From assembly GCF_904063055.1 (NCBI RefSeq), contig NZ_CAJFCN010000020.1:1-62629 (forward strand): DNA of 62,629 bases, read 5' to 3'. Of this stretch, positions 1-7,217 are shown piece by piece (within the stretch, counting starts at the first letter, position 1; every line of letters begins with the position of its first letter). The stretch is from Pseudomonas paracarnis. GTDB lineage: Bacteria > Pseudomonadota > Gammaproteobacteria > Pseudomonadales > Pseudomonadaceae. The notes below the pieces were generated by a model, which searched no databases, was not told the DNA's origin, and was given only the letters and a program-made list of their open reading frames with translations. The position numbers were made by a program, and so were the translations under genes.

Positions 1-879
1 GAGTTTTTCTGGCAAGGCGACAAGCTAATTGCCGAACACCATGCAGAACGCCATCGCAGCTACCTCTACGAACCCGGCAGCTTCCGCCCACTGGCACTGT
101 TGGACGGTTTCGGCCCAAAAGAAACCAGGCCCTACCACTACCAACTCGACCACCTCGGCACCCCGCAGGAACTGACCAGCCCCGAGGGCGAAATCGTCTG
201 GTCCGCCCACTACCGCGCCTACGGCCAGATCGCCCGGCTCGACGTGGGCAAAATCGACAACCCACTGCGGTTTCAAGGGCAGTATTTCGATGCGGAAAGC
301 GGGCTGCATTACAACCGCCATCGCTACTACTATCCAGATATTGGTCGCTACCTGACGCCAGATCCGGTGAAGTTGGCGGGAGGGATCAATGGGTACCGGT
401 ATGTGCCCAATCCGACGGGATGGGTAGATCCCTTAGGGCTGAGCTGTAAGGTTGGAATTTGTCCTGGCTCAAAAATCGACGCTCCAGCAAAAAAAATACC
501 CAGCGGCGTACTAGACGGGCATGAAAAAGCAGGCGGACATCTGATTAAGAAGCACGTAGAGCGGACTGACTATCAATTGGTAGAAAGGCTTGAGGTGGAG
601 CCACATATACCTGCAGCGTCTACGTTCAAAACTTTAGAAGACGCAGAAGCACTTGTATCCAAAAGCTTGGCTTCGCACAGTCAGGAAATATCCAAATTCC
701 TACAAGGAACGAAGGACAAGCATATTATCAGAGAGCATTCGAGCCAACCCGTAGGGTTGAGCGTTATAAGAGGCACCACAGAATCCATACCTGTTTATAA
801 GTTTATGCTAGTTTTAATTCGAAAACCAAAAATGCCAGACGGCTACCTTTTACTGACAGGATACCCAATAGAAAAATGA
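1..879 (+). CDS. Rhs-family toxin, C-terminal part (RNase A-like tip), 5' truncated by window
   Basis: The frame is open from the first base, so this is the 3' end of a larger gene. The encoded part starts in the Rhs/YD-repeat core (LDHLGTPQELTSPEGEIVW, then RFQGQYFDAESGLHYNRHRY, GRYLTPDP) and reaches the core boundary motif DPLGL at about residue 141. After it comes a lower-GC tip of about 150 residues with HEKAGGHLIKKHV, ASTFKTLEDAEALV and a final LLTGYP. This pattern matches the bacterial CdiA-CT RNase A-like toxin domain, whose active site uses an N-terminal His and a C-terminal Thr-x-Tyr pair; T-G-Y is present here. The likely role is an RNA-cleaving toxin delivered to competitors by a type VI or other secretion route. 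The stop overlaps the next gene by four bases, as expected for toxin-immunity coupling. The family call is strong; the delivery system lies outside the window. Confidence 0.88.
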   Translation, partial: EFFWQGDKLIAEHHAERHRSYLYEPGSFRPLALLDGFGPKETRPYHYQLDHLGTPQELTSPEGEIVWSAHYRAYGQIARLDVGKIDNPLRFQGQYFDAESGLHYNRHRYYYPDIGRYLTPDPVKLAGGINGYRYVPNPTGWVDPLGLSCKVGICPGSKIDAPAKKIPSGVLDGHEKAGGHLIKKHVERTDYQLVERLEVEPHIPAASTFKTLEDAEALVSKSLASHSQEISKFLQGTKDKHIIREHSSQPVGLSVIRGTTESIPVYKFMLVLIRKPKMPDGYLLLTGYPIEK

Positions 880-1187
880 ACAACCAACTAACTGAACTTC
901 AGCAATTCTTTGGAGCTTACTTCCATCAAGACTGGGTAGATGAGCACGCCACAGCTGACGAGGTCATTGATGCTTTTCTACTAGTCTCATCTACGGATGT
1001 AATCATCACCGTAAAAGAAGAAATTCTAGAACTGCTCAAATACTATACAAACGAATCAAATCTTTTGGAGAACCTGCTACACAAACAGTATTGCTATTAT
1101 TATTATCCGCACGAGTGGGCATCAGGGCCGCTTTGGCTGAGCCACATCGTAAGAAAAATTGAGAACCACTTACTCCTCAAACAATAA
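876..1187 (+). CDS. CdiI-like immunity protein for the RNase A-like Rhs tip
   Basis: This 103-residue acidic protein begins LTELQQFFGAYFHQDWVDEH, the opening typical of contact-dependent growth inhibition immunity proteins of the CdiI_2 type. The ATG overlaps the toxin stop (ATGA), so the two are translationally coupled. Codon use is AT-rich, like the toxin tip and unlike the Rhs core. It probably stays in the cytoplasm and blocks the cognate RNase domain of self or sister-cell toxins. The family match is from memory of the FFGAYFHQDW region; pairing with this toxin is inferred from position. Confidence 0.8.
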   Translation: MNNQLTELQQFFGAYFHQDWVDEHATADEVIDAFLLVSSTDVIITVKEEILELLKYYTNESNLLENLLHKQYCYYYYPHEWASGPLWLSHIVRKIENHLLLKQ

Positions 1188-1236
1188 TCGATCGCCCCCC
1201 TAAACAAATCAGCACCGCCACTAAAGGAAAAATCCT

Positions 1237-1521
1237 ATGCAGTTAAGTACGCAGTTTAAAAGTCATCGAGCGCAACTCGCTGTACTAAATGAGGTAACCA
1301 CCAGAGCAGAACGCAACCTACCGCCTTTTACCGGGGAAGATTACTACGGCAACCCAGTTGTCCGAATCGAAATGCAGGGTTGCGGAAGAGGATACATACC
1401 AAACCCTTCTGACCGAAACAATCCAATACTTGATGAAAACATGGATGCAGCGATCGCAAAATTTGATCGCGAAACCAAAGAACTTTATACCGTATTCCCT
1501 GTGAGTAATGATCAATGCTGA
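1237..1521 (+). CDS. Unrecognised small protein downstream of Rhs immunity gene
   Basis: A 94-residue ORF starts with ATG nine bases after an AAAGGA ribosome-binding site. It has no signal peptide or membrane segment. A central stretch (FTGEDYYGNPVVRIEMQG, then GRGYIPNPSDRNNP) has no family that I recognise. Its stop codon overlaps the start of the next ORF by seven bases, so the two are probably co-translated. Low GC and the position behind an Rhs toxin-immunity pair suggest part of a displaced toxin-immunity cassette, for example an orphan immunity protein, but this is inferred from context only. Confidence 0.55.
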   Translation: MQLSTQFKSHRAQLAVLNEVTTRAERNLPPFTGEDYYGNPVVRIEMQGCGRGYIPNPSDRNNPILDENMDAAIAKFDRETKELYTVFPVSNDQC

Positions 1522-1931
1522 AACACCCTTTTCTAGATATCCCGTACGCACCGAAACTTCGGCACTTACTCAGCCCGTTCGATATTTATGATCGCGAAGA
1601 GACTTTAGGTGAAGAGTTTGCACGTTACGACATCAACCTTGACACAGACAGAAGACGACTGATCGAAAAATACATAATTGAAAAATCTTCAGATCTAAGC
1701 TATCGACATCGCAAGGTTTTATGCGACAAATTGGGGGCTGCACTTAGCGACGAAACCTTTGATTTTTCGCACTTATTGAGACAGGCTCCCGGCTATTATT
1801 GCACCCTGCCGTGGGGATGGAGTGAAATGGACAATCCAAAAGGTTTTTTCGAAGAAATTTATAGATTAACTAATGAATGGTGGAAAGAAGACCTCCAAAA
1901 AGCCAGCCTCGAAGACCCTGCCACATGGTGA
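1515..1931 (+). CDS. Unrecognised small protein, possible orphan immunity protein
   Basis: A 138-residue ORF overlaps the preceding ORF by seven bases. The product is hydrophilic and rich in charged and aromatic residues (EEIYRLTNEWWKEDLQKA near the end), with no export signal or membrane helix. I do not recognise the family. AT-rich codon use and the position in the tail of an Rhs locus resemble the collections of orphan immunity genes found behind Rhs and CDI toxins. It is followed within 100 bases by a REPIN. No catalytic motif is visible. It could equally be a fragment of an old toxin tip. Confidence 0.55.
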   Translation: MLKHPFLDIPYAPKLRHLLSPFDIYDREETLGEEFARYDINLDTDRRRLIEKYIIEKSSDLSYRHRKVLCDKLGAALSDETFDFSHLLRQAPGYYCTLPWGWSEMDNPKGFFEEIYRLTNEWWKEDLQKASLEDPATW

Positions 1932-2310
1932 CTTCCACATTGAATACACCGAGTACTCAATGTGGGACGGGGCAAGCCCTAATGCCAATCAGTCAAGCGA
2001 ACACAACGCTCAAATCAACAAATACCAAATGTGGGAGCTGGCTTGCCTGCGAAAGCGGTACTGCAGTAACACATGCAGCGACTGACGCGCCGCCTTCGCG
2101 GGCAAGCCCGCTCCCACAGGGGGATCTGCGCTTACCTGGAACTCCTCCCACATTCAAACCCGCTTCGCTTTGCAATTCAATGATCTGTATGGAGAAGTTT
2201 ATAGGTGAAGGGTATAAAAGGGATAAATCAGAATATGGAAAACAGAGATAAGCCTTTGCGCATTTGAATGAAGACAGAAACCTCTTTACTGCTTACATGG
2301 ACTTTTAAAC
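1932..2310 (+). other. Non-coding spacer with a REPIN
   Basis: This 379-base gap contains the REPIN at about 2030-2119, a degenerate REP-like remnant just before it (TGTGGGACGGGGCAAGCC near 1960), and an AT-rich leader to the next ORF. Short ORFs here run through the REPIN and are not credible genes. Confidence 0.6.
2030..2119. repeat. REPIN (inverted REP pair)
   Basis: Left arm TGTGGGAGCTGGCTTGCCTGC faces right arm GCGGGCAAGCCCGCTCCCACA across a spacer of about 50 bases. This is the fluorescens-group REP doublet. It is nearly identical to the copy at 2700-2789, including flanking bases on both sides. Confidence 0.9.
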
Positions 2311-2670
2311 ATGAAAAGTCAACCACAGCTATCAATACTTAAAGGATTATTATTTACCTACTGCATCGAAAACACCAGAGATGCGGACCGAGAAGAGCTA
2401 ATTACCTCTATAAACGTGAACCATCACGAGGAACTCACATGGTTATTCAATCAGCTAACCAAGCCTGAATTCATCAAATATAAGCAAGATGAAAGAGAAT
2501 GGCACATCAACACACTCCAGCATTTTCTCAGCACGGACGAAAATTTTGAGTCCGTATTTTATCTATTTGACACTTACTTCGAAGATGAAATCGTCGACAA
2601 CAGAGCCTTTATGAAAACATTGCTTGAATGTCTAATTCGTTATCACGCTCAAGCGACAGCAGACGAATAA
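2311..2670 (+). CDS. Unrecognised small acidic protein, possible orphan immunity protein
   Basis: A 119-residue, strongly AT-rich ORF lies between two REPINs. The product is acidic and helical in appearance (LTWLFNQLTKPEFIKYKQDE, FYLFDTYFEDEI) with no signal peptide or membrane segment. I do not recognise it, but size, charge and position match orphan immunity proteins at Rhs/CDI loci. There is no matching toxin fragment next to it. A shadow ORF inside the following REPIN was discarded. Confidence 0.55.
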   Translation: MKSQPQLSILKGLLFTYCIENTRDADREELITSINVNHHEELTWLFNQLTKPEFIKYKQDEREWHINTLQHFLSTDENFESVFYLFDTYFEDEIVDNRAFMKTLLECLIRYHAQATADE

Positions 2671-2699
2671 TCCAACAAAACCAAGCGAACACGATCAAA

Positions 2700-2789
2700 T
2701 GTGGGAGCTGGCTTGCCTGCGAAAGCGGTAGTGCAGTAACACATGCAGCGACTGACACACCGCCTTCGCGGGCAAGCCCGCTCCCACAG
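2700..2789. repeat. REPIN (inverted REP pair), near-duplicate of the one at 2030
   Basis: The arms and spacer match the 2030-2119 element at almost every base. Similarity continues beyond it (ATCTGCG, then CCCATTCAAA..CTTCG) and before it (CAAGCGAACAC), so a segment larger than the REPIN itself was copied. Confidence 0.9.
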
Positions 2790-2861
2790 GGGATCTGCGT
2801 TTGCCTGAGGGGCATTCCTCCCCCATTCAAATCTGCTTCGTTCGATCATCCAGTGTTCTGA

Positions 2862-4091
2862 TCAGCGCTTGGACAACTCCATAATCATCCGACTCAACAA
2901 ATAAACCCGCGGCACCACACTCTCCACCTCGGCATATTCCTCCGCCGTGTGAATATTGCCCCCCACTATCCCAAACCCATCCAACGTCGGCGTGCCTACC
3001 CCGGCGGACAAGCTGGCATCCGCCGCGCCGCCGCTGCCTTCGATGGTCAACTTGCGTCCCAGTTCGCCATAAATCCCTTGGGCCATCGCCACCAACTTAT
3101 CCGACTCGGCCGTCTGCGGCATCGGTGGCAGGCCGCGCTGCAGGCTGGTGTTCACTTCGGTTTCCGGGATCAATTTGTTGGCTGAAACCCGGGCCAGGTC
3201 TTTCTCGATCCGGTCGAACTCTTCCGGCAAGGCCGCACGCACGTCGGCCTTGGCGGTGGCTTGGTCAGGGATGACGTTGGTGCGGTCACCGGCCTTGAGC
3301 ACGGTGAAGTTGATGGTGGTTTTCTTGTCTTCATCGCCAAGTTTGCCCAGTTGCAGGATCTGGTGTGCGGCTTCCATGGCGGCGTTGCGTCCCAGTTCCG
3401 GGGCGACGCCGGCGTGGGCGGCCTTGCCTTTGACTTCGACCACGGCGGTGGCGCTGCCTTTGCGCCACACCACCAGGCCGTCGGCGGGGCGGCCGGGTTC
3501 CAGGTTCAGGGTCACGTCGTGGCCCTTGGCAGTGTTGCGGATCAGTTCGGAGGCGGCGTCGGAGCCGGTTTCTTCGCTGGCGTCGAGCAGGAAGGTGATC
3601 TGCGCGTAGTCCTTGAAACCCTGGCTTTTGAGGACTTTGAGCGCATAGATGCCCGCGACGATGCCGCCCTTGTCATCCATCACGCCGGGGCCGTAGGCGC
3701 GGCCGTCCTTGATGTGGAAGGGGCGCTCGGCAGCCGAGCCTTCCTTGAATACGGTGTCCATATGGGCCATCAGCAGGATCTTGGCCTTGCCGGTGCCTTT
3801 GAGGGTGGCGACCACATGGCTGTTGTTGGCGGCTTTATCCGGCACCAATTCGATGGTGAAACCCAACTGTTTCAACTCGTCCACGGCGATATCGCGCACT
3901 TGGGTCAGGCCCGGCTCGTAGCCTGAGCCCGAGTCGATATTCACCAGGCGCTCCAGCAGCTTCAAGGCTTGGGCCTTGTATTGTTCGGCCTGTTGCTGGA
4001 TCTGTTTATGAGGCTCGGCGCTGTAGGCCGGCAGGCTGAAAGACAAGGCCAGGGTAGCGGCCAACAGGGTACGCGGGAAGGTGAAGAACAT
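2862..4091 (-). CDS. Exported M20-family metallopeptidase (glutamate carboxypeptidase type)
   Basis: The 409-residue product begins MFFTFPRTLLAATLALSFSL with a cleavable signal ending PAYSA, so it acts in the periplasm. The ATG at 4091 follows AAGGA; an upstream in-frame extension to 4130 would bury the signal peptide and was not used. Zinc-peptidase features of the carboxypeptidase G2 branch are visible: AHMDTVF with the first His/Asp pair near residue 110, GPGVMDDKGG near 136, DASEETGSDAASE (general base and bridging region), NLEPG and the late ligand in GGNIHTAEE. The likely reaction is removal of C-terminal glutamate, for example from peptides or folates. It stands alone, tail-to-head with the diguanylate cyclase gene 48 bases upstream. 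Confidence 0.88.
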   Translation of the reverse strand: MFFTFPRTLLAATLALSFSLPAYSAEPHKQIQQQAEQYKAQALKLLERLVNIDSGSGYEPGLTQVRDIAVDELKQLGFTIELVPDKAANNSHVVATLKGTGKAKILLMAHMDTVFKEGSAAERPFHIKDGRAYGPGVMDDKGGIVAGIYALKVLKSQGFKDYAQITFLLDASEETGSDAASELIRNTAKGHDVTLNLEPGRPADGLVVWRKGSATAVVEVKGKAAHAGVAPELGRNAAMEAAHQILQLGKLGDEDKKTTINFTVLKAGDRTNVIPDQATAKADVRAALPEEFDRIEKDLARVSANKLIPETEVNTSLQRGLPPMPQTAESDKLVAMAQGIYGELGRKLTIEGSGGAADASLSAGVGTPTLDGFGIVGGNIHTAEEYAEVESVVPRVYLLSRMIMELSKR

Positions 4092-4139
4092 GGACCGATC
4101 CTTGTTTTTTGTTGGAGGGTGCCCCGCCACCCTACCCCA

Positions 4140-5198
4140 CTAAACTGACCGCAACCAACTGCCCTGTACCGAGCTGACCCGGTTGCGCCCGCTGCTCTTG
4201 GCTTCATACAGCGCCTGGTCGGCATCGTTGAGCCAACTGATGGAGTCGGCGTGGCTCGGCTGGTACGGCGCCAGGCCGATGCTCAGGCTCACTCGCAGTG
4301 TCGGGTCCTGGGCGTAGGCCAAGGCGTTGAAGCGACCGCGCAAGGCCTCCATCACCTCGGTGGCACGGTTGAGGGGCATATCGGGCAGGATCACGCAGAA
4401 CTCATCACCGCCATAACGGCCGGCCAGGTCGGTGGTGCGCAGGTTCTGGCGCAGCACCTTGCTCAGTTGGCGCAGGACGATATCGCCGGTCACATGGCCG
4501 TAGGTGTCGTTGATGGTCTTGAAGTGGTCGATGTCGATCAACGCGATGGCGGCACCGGCCGGGCCACGGCGGCAACGTTGAAATTCGAGGTCCAGATGGT
4601 CCTTCCAGGCGCCGTGGTTGAGCAGGCCCGACAGGCTGTCGGTGCGGCTCAAGGCCAGCAGTTCACGTTTGTGCCGGGCCAAGGTGACGGCCTGGCGATA
4701 GCAGATCCATCCCAGGGCCAGGGGATACAGCATCAGGATCGGCAGGCAGGCATACAGCTGGGCCTGGGTGCTCAGGGCGACAAACCCAGGTGTGAACAGC
4801 AGCAACGCGGTGCCCAGTCCCAGTGCCTGCGCCACCCAACCCGCGAACAGGAAGCGCGGCCCGCCGATGGCGACGTTGTTCATGCTCATCATCGACAGGG
4901 TGGTGACGCTGGGCAGCGGGTTGAAGTGCATCGCGCCAACCCAGAACCCACCGCAAAAGGAATCGAACAGCAGGCTGCGGCGTTCGCTGCGCAAGGTATT
5001 GGCCGAGCGCAACGAGCATTGAAAAGCCAGGTGCGGCCACGCAAAGGCATTGACCAGCATCCAAGCCCATACCCACAGGGAGGGGTTCAACGGATACATG
5101 CCGAACGCCACGCACACAAAGCCGAGCGTCAGCCCCAGCAGGCGAGATTTGTACAAGCGCAAAGCGAGCGGAAGTCCTTTTCCTCCGACGGCTGGCAT
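4140..5198 (-). CDS. Diguanylate cyclase with N-terminal MASE2 membrane domain (AdrA/DgcC-like)
   Basis: The 352-residue protein has about five hydrophobic segments in residues 15-170 that fit a MASE2 sensor, then a GGDEF domain from about 185 to 345. The catalytic motif RYGGDEF is intact at 261-267 and the product-inhibition I-site RTTD lies exactly five residues before GGDEF (254-257). Substrate-pocket residues DIDHFKTINDTYGH are present. It should therefore make cyclic di-GMP and be feedback inhibited, promoting biofilm or cellulose-type outputs as AdrA does in enterics. No EAL domain is present. It is monocistronic; the signal sensed by MASE2 is unknown. Confidence 0.9.
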   Translation of the reverse strand: MPAVGGKGLPLALRLYKSRLLGLTLGFVCVAFGMYPLNPSLWVWAWMLVNAFAWPHLAFQCSLRSANTLRSERRSLLFDSFCGGFWVGAMHFNPLPSVTTLSMMSMNNVAIGGPRFLFAGWVAQALGLGTALLLFTPGFVALSTQAQLYACLPILMLYPLALGWICYRQAVTLARHKRELLALSRTDSLSGLLNHGAWKDHLDLEFQRCRRGPAGAAIALIDIDHFKTINDTYGHVTGDIVLRQLSKVLRQNLRTTDLAGRYGGDEFCVILPDMPLNRATEVMEALRGRFNALAYAQDPTLRVSLSIGLAPYQPSHADSISWLNDADQALYEAKSSGRNRVSSVQGSWLRSV

Positions 5199-5277
5199 GG
5201 TGGGGGCGATCCTGGGTGAATGCCTGGAGTCTAACAGGGCGACGTCAAATCGCCACTACCGCTTATTGGCTAATACT

Positions 5278-5910
5278 TCAGTGCGAAAACCCGCGTGCCA
5301 GCATCAAGGCGACGCCCAACAGCAAGACGGCCGTGACCCGCTGCAACAACACCCGGCGCTTGGGGTTTTCCAGCACGTGCTTGATGCGCTGGCCGAAATA
5401 GCAATACAGGCAGCCGCTGGCAAATTGCAGCAGCAGGAAGGTCAGGCCAAGGATGGCGATGTCCGCCGCCGAACTGTGTTCACCGGCGCCGGCAAACTGC
5501 GGGAACACGGCGCTGAACATGATGATCGTCTTGGGGTTGGAAAACCCGGTCAACAGCCCTTTGCCAAACAGGCTGCGCGAGCCCTCCACGGCACCTGCGT
5601 TGTTGATCGACACGCCGCTGCTGGTCCACTGCTTGTAGGCCAGGTAGAGAATATAGGCCACACCGACAAACTGGATGGTCTGGGTAATGGCAAGGTTACC
5701 CTTGATCAGTTCCGAGAAGCCCACGGCAAAGATCAGGATGGAAATCAGGTAAGACACACTGGCGCCGATCTGCGCGGGGATCGAACTGCGCAGGCCGTCC
5801 TTCAGGCCCAGGCTCAACAACAACAAGGTCATGGGGCCGGGGCTGAAGGTCATGGTGGCGCAAAACAGCAAAAAGTAGAGAAACGACGACAGGGTTAACG
5901 CACTTGTCAT
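5278..5910 (-). CDS. LysE/RhtB-family amino-acid exporter
   Basis: The 210-residue hydrophobic protein has about six membrane segments and the family signature FSPGPMTLLLLSLGLKDGL near the N-terminus, plus GLLTGFSNPKTIIMF in the middle. I chose the ATG at 5910 (MTSALTLSSFLYF); a 17-residue upstream extension is arginine-rich and atypical. It is the last gene of a minus-strand run that starts with rubredoxin and a TIM-barrel protein, and it faces a MocR-type regulator across the promoter. MocR regulators commonly sit opposite LysE-type exporters, so the substrate is likely an amino acid or related amine. Its identity cannot be read from sequence. Confidence 0.85.
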   Translation of the reverse strand: MTSALTLSSFLYFLLFCATMTFSPGPMTLLLLSLGLKDGLRSSIPAQIGASVSYLISILIFAVGFSELIKGNLAITQTIQFVGVAYILYLAYKQWTSSGVSINNAGAVEGSRSLFGKGLLTGFSNPKTIIMFSAVFPQFAGAGEHSSAADIAILGLTFLLLQFASGCLYCYFGQRIKHVLENPKRRVLLQRVTAVLLLGVALMLARGFSH

Positions 5911-5979
5911 GGCCAGGGACCTTGAATTAAGAGAACAACAGCAACGAGGCGAGCGCCTCAAGCGCCCGCCCCAGGCCGG

Positions 5980-6849
5980 TCAGGCGACGGCGATTTCAGT
6001 CGTCAGGGACTCGCGGTACATCACCGCAAGGTCAGCCAGCGCGGCCTTGGCGGTCTGGTTACGGGTTTCAAACGCCACCAGGCCCTTCCAGTTGGTCTCG
6101 ACAATGGCCTGCACCACATCGGCGTAATCACAGTTACCGTCATGGATGCCGAAGTGCTGGTCTTGCACGCCGTTGTTATTGCTGAAAGAGATGCCCTTGA
6201 TCAGGTGGTGATACTTGCGCACCACTTCTGCCGGCAGGCCGTTCTCGATGTTGGCATGGCCGGCGTCTAGGAAGAAGTACACATTGCTGTGGGCTTGCAG
6301 GCGCTCGAACACAAAAGCGTATTCGGCTTCATGGGTAAAGATGTAGTGGAACGGCCGATAGTTGACGTAGTTGGACAGGTTCTCCAGGTAGATATCCGTG
6401 CCCTTGGCCTCGGCGTAGCGCGCCAGTTCCTGCACCGACTTGAGGTAATGCTCCAGGGCGACCTTCTTGGCCATCAGCACCATTTTCGGCTCGACGATGC
6501 AACCGCCGTGAATGATCAACGGCGCGCCCAGGCGGCTGGCGATGTCGATTTCCTTTTTCACATACTCCACGGCAGCGCTGCGGAAGGCTTCTACATCACT
6601 GCCCAACGGTGCCTTGAAGTTGCCGTGGAAAACCGGCTTGACCCCAGTCGCCGTGATTTGCGCCTGCAGGCTTTCGATACGCGCCTCGGTCCAGTCATCG
6701 ACCATTTCGCCGAACAGGCTGCCGTCGATGTACCAGTGGGTGCAGTCACCTTCGATGGCGGTTTGCAGGCCCTTTTCGGCGCCCAGGTATTTCTGGTGGG
6801 CCACACCGGTGCAGAACGGGACGGTGGCGTTGATCAGTTTGCTTTCCAT
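5980..6849 (-). CDS. TIM-barrel protein of the sugar-phosphate isomerase/epimerase (AP endonuclease 2) superfamily
   Basis: This 289-residue protein has the xylose-isomerase-like TIM barrel layout, with metal-binding positions visible as FHGNF, IIHGG, YLENLSN (Glu), FLDAGHAN (Asp and His), GIHDGN and AFETRN (Glu). It has no export signal. Its start is 27 bases after the rubredoxin stop, so the two are almost certainly co-transcribed and may work together. Members of this superfamily include isomerases, epimerases and iron-dependent oxidative enzymes; rubredoxin as partner favours a redox-active iron site over a simple isomerase. That last step is inference. The annotation of sugar isomerase should be read as fold only. 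Confidence 0.8.
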   Translation of the reverse strand: MESKLINATVPFCTGVAHQKYLGAEKGLQTAIEGDCTHWYIDGSLFGEMVDDWTEARIESLQAQITATGVKPVFHGNFKAPLGSDVEAFRSAAVEYVKKEIDIASRLGAPLIIHGGCIVEPKMVLMAKKVALEHYLKSVQELARYAEAKGTDIYLENLSNYVNYRPFHYIFTHEAEYAFVFERLQAHSNVYFFLDAGHANIENGLPAEVVRKYHHLIKGISFSNNNGVQDQHFGIHDGNCDYADVVQAIVETNWKGLVAFETRNQTAKAALADLAVMYRESLTTEIAVA

Positions 6850-6876
6850 GGAGCGATTCCTTTCGTTGATGGAGTG

Positions 6877-7059
6877 TCAGGCGAATTGACGTTCAGGAAG
6901 ATTGATGGCCATGAAGTCGGCCTTGGTCACGCCGCAATCCGGGCATGTCCAGTCTTCAGGCACCTCTTCCCAAGGGGTGCCTGCGGGAATTCCGTCCTCC
7001 GGAATACCCAGTTCTTCTACGTACATAAAACCGCAGGGTGCGCACATATAAGTCTTCAT
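6877..7059 (-). CDS. Rubredoxin
   Basis: A 60-residue protein with the two iron-binding knuckles YMCAPCGF and WTCPDCGV, spaced as in one-iron rubredoxins, and the family body PEDGIPAGTPWEEVPEDW. It is a small cytoplasmic one-electron carrier. It is the first gene of the operon rubredoxin, TIM-barrel protein, LysE exporter. This is not the usual setting next to an alkane hydroxylase or rubredoxin reductase, and no reductase gene is adjacent. Electrons would have to come from a general reductase encoded elsewhere. Confidence 0.95.
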   Translation of the reverse strand: MKTYMCAPCGFMYVEELGIPEDGIPAGTPWEEVPEDWTCPDCGVTKADFMAINLPERQFA

Positions 7060-7151
7060 GGAAATGCAGAATCCATTGCTCAGGTGTAGGAAATATCGCC
7101 ATCTCCAGGCGAGATGCCGCGCAGTCTAGGGGAGTGGCATTGCGCAAGGCA

Positions 7152-7185
7152 GGTAAAGTGATGCCTAATCCGGCCTCACTTCACC
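7152..7185. promoter_or_regulatory. Inverted repeat in the rubredoxin-mocR intergenic region, possible MocR operator
   Basis: GGTAAAGTGA (7152-7161) faces TCACTTCACC (7176-7185) with one mismatch and a 14-base gap. It lies 33 bases before the MocR-family start codon, where an autoregulated operator would be expected. The binding protein is inferred. Confidence 0.4.
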
Positions 7186-7217
7186 GGTAAAATCACCTGC
7201 AAACACAAGGACGCGTC

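Noticed and set aside
1873..2251. Short ORFs reading through the REPIN after the second orphan gene
   Set aside because: They encode the REPIN itself and have no ribosome-binding site; similar frames occur in every REPIN here.
2030..2789. Possible CRISPR array from the repeated palindromes
   Set aside because: Only two copies 670 bases apart with genes between; these are REPINs, and no cas gene is near.
2609..2861. ORFs on both strands over the REPIN at 2700
   Set aside because: Same reason: repeat translation, not protein.
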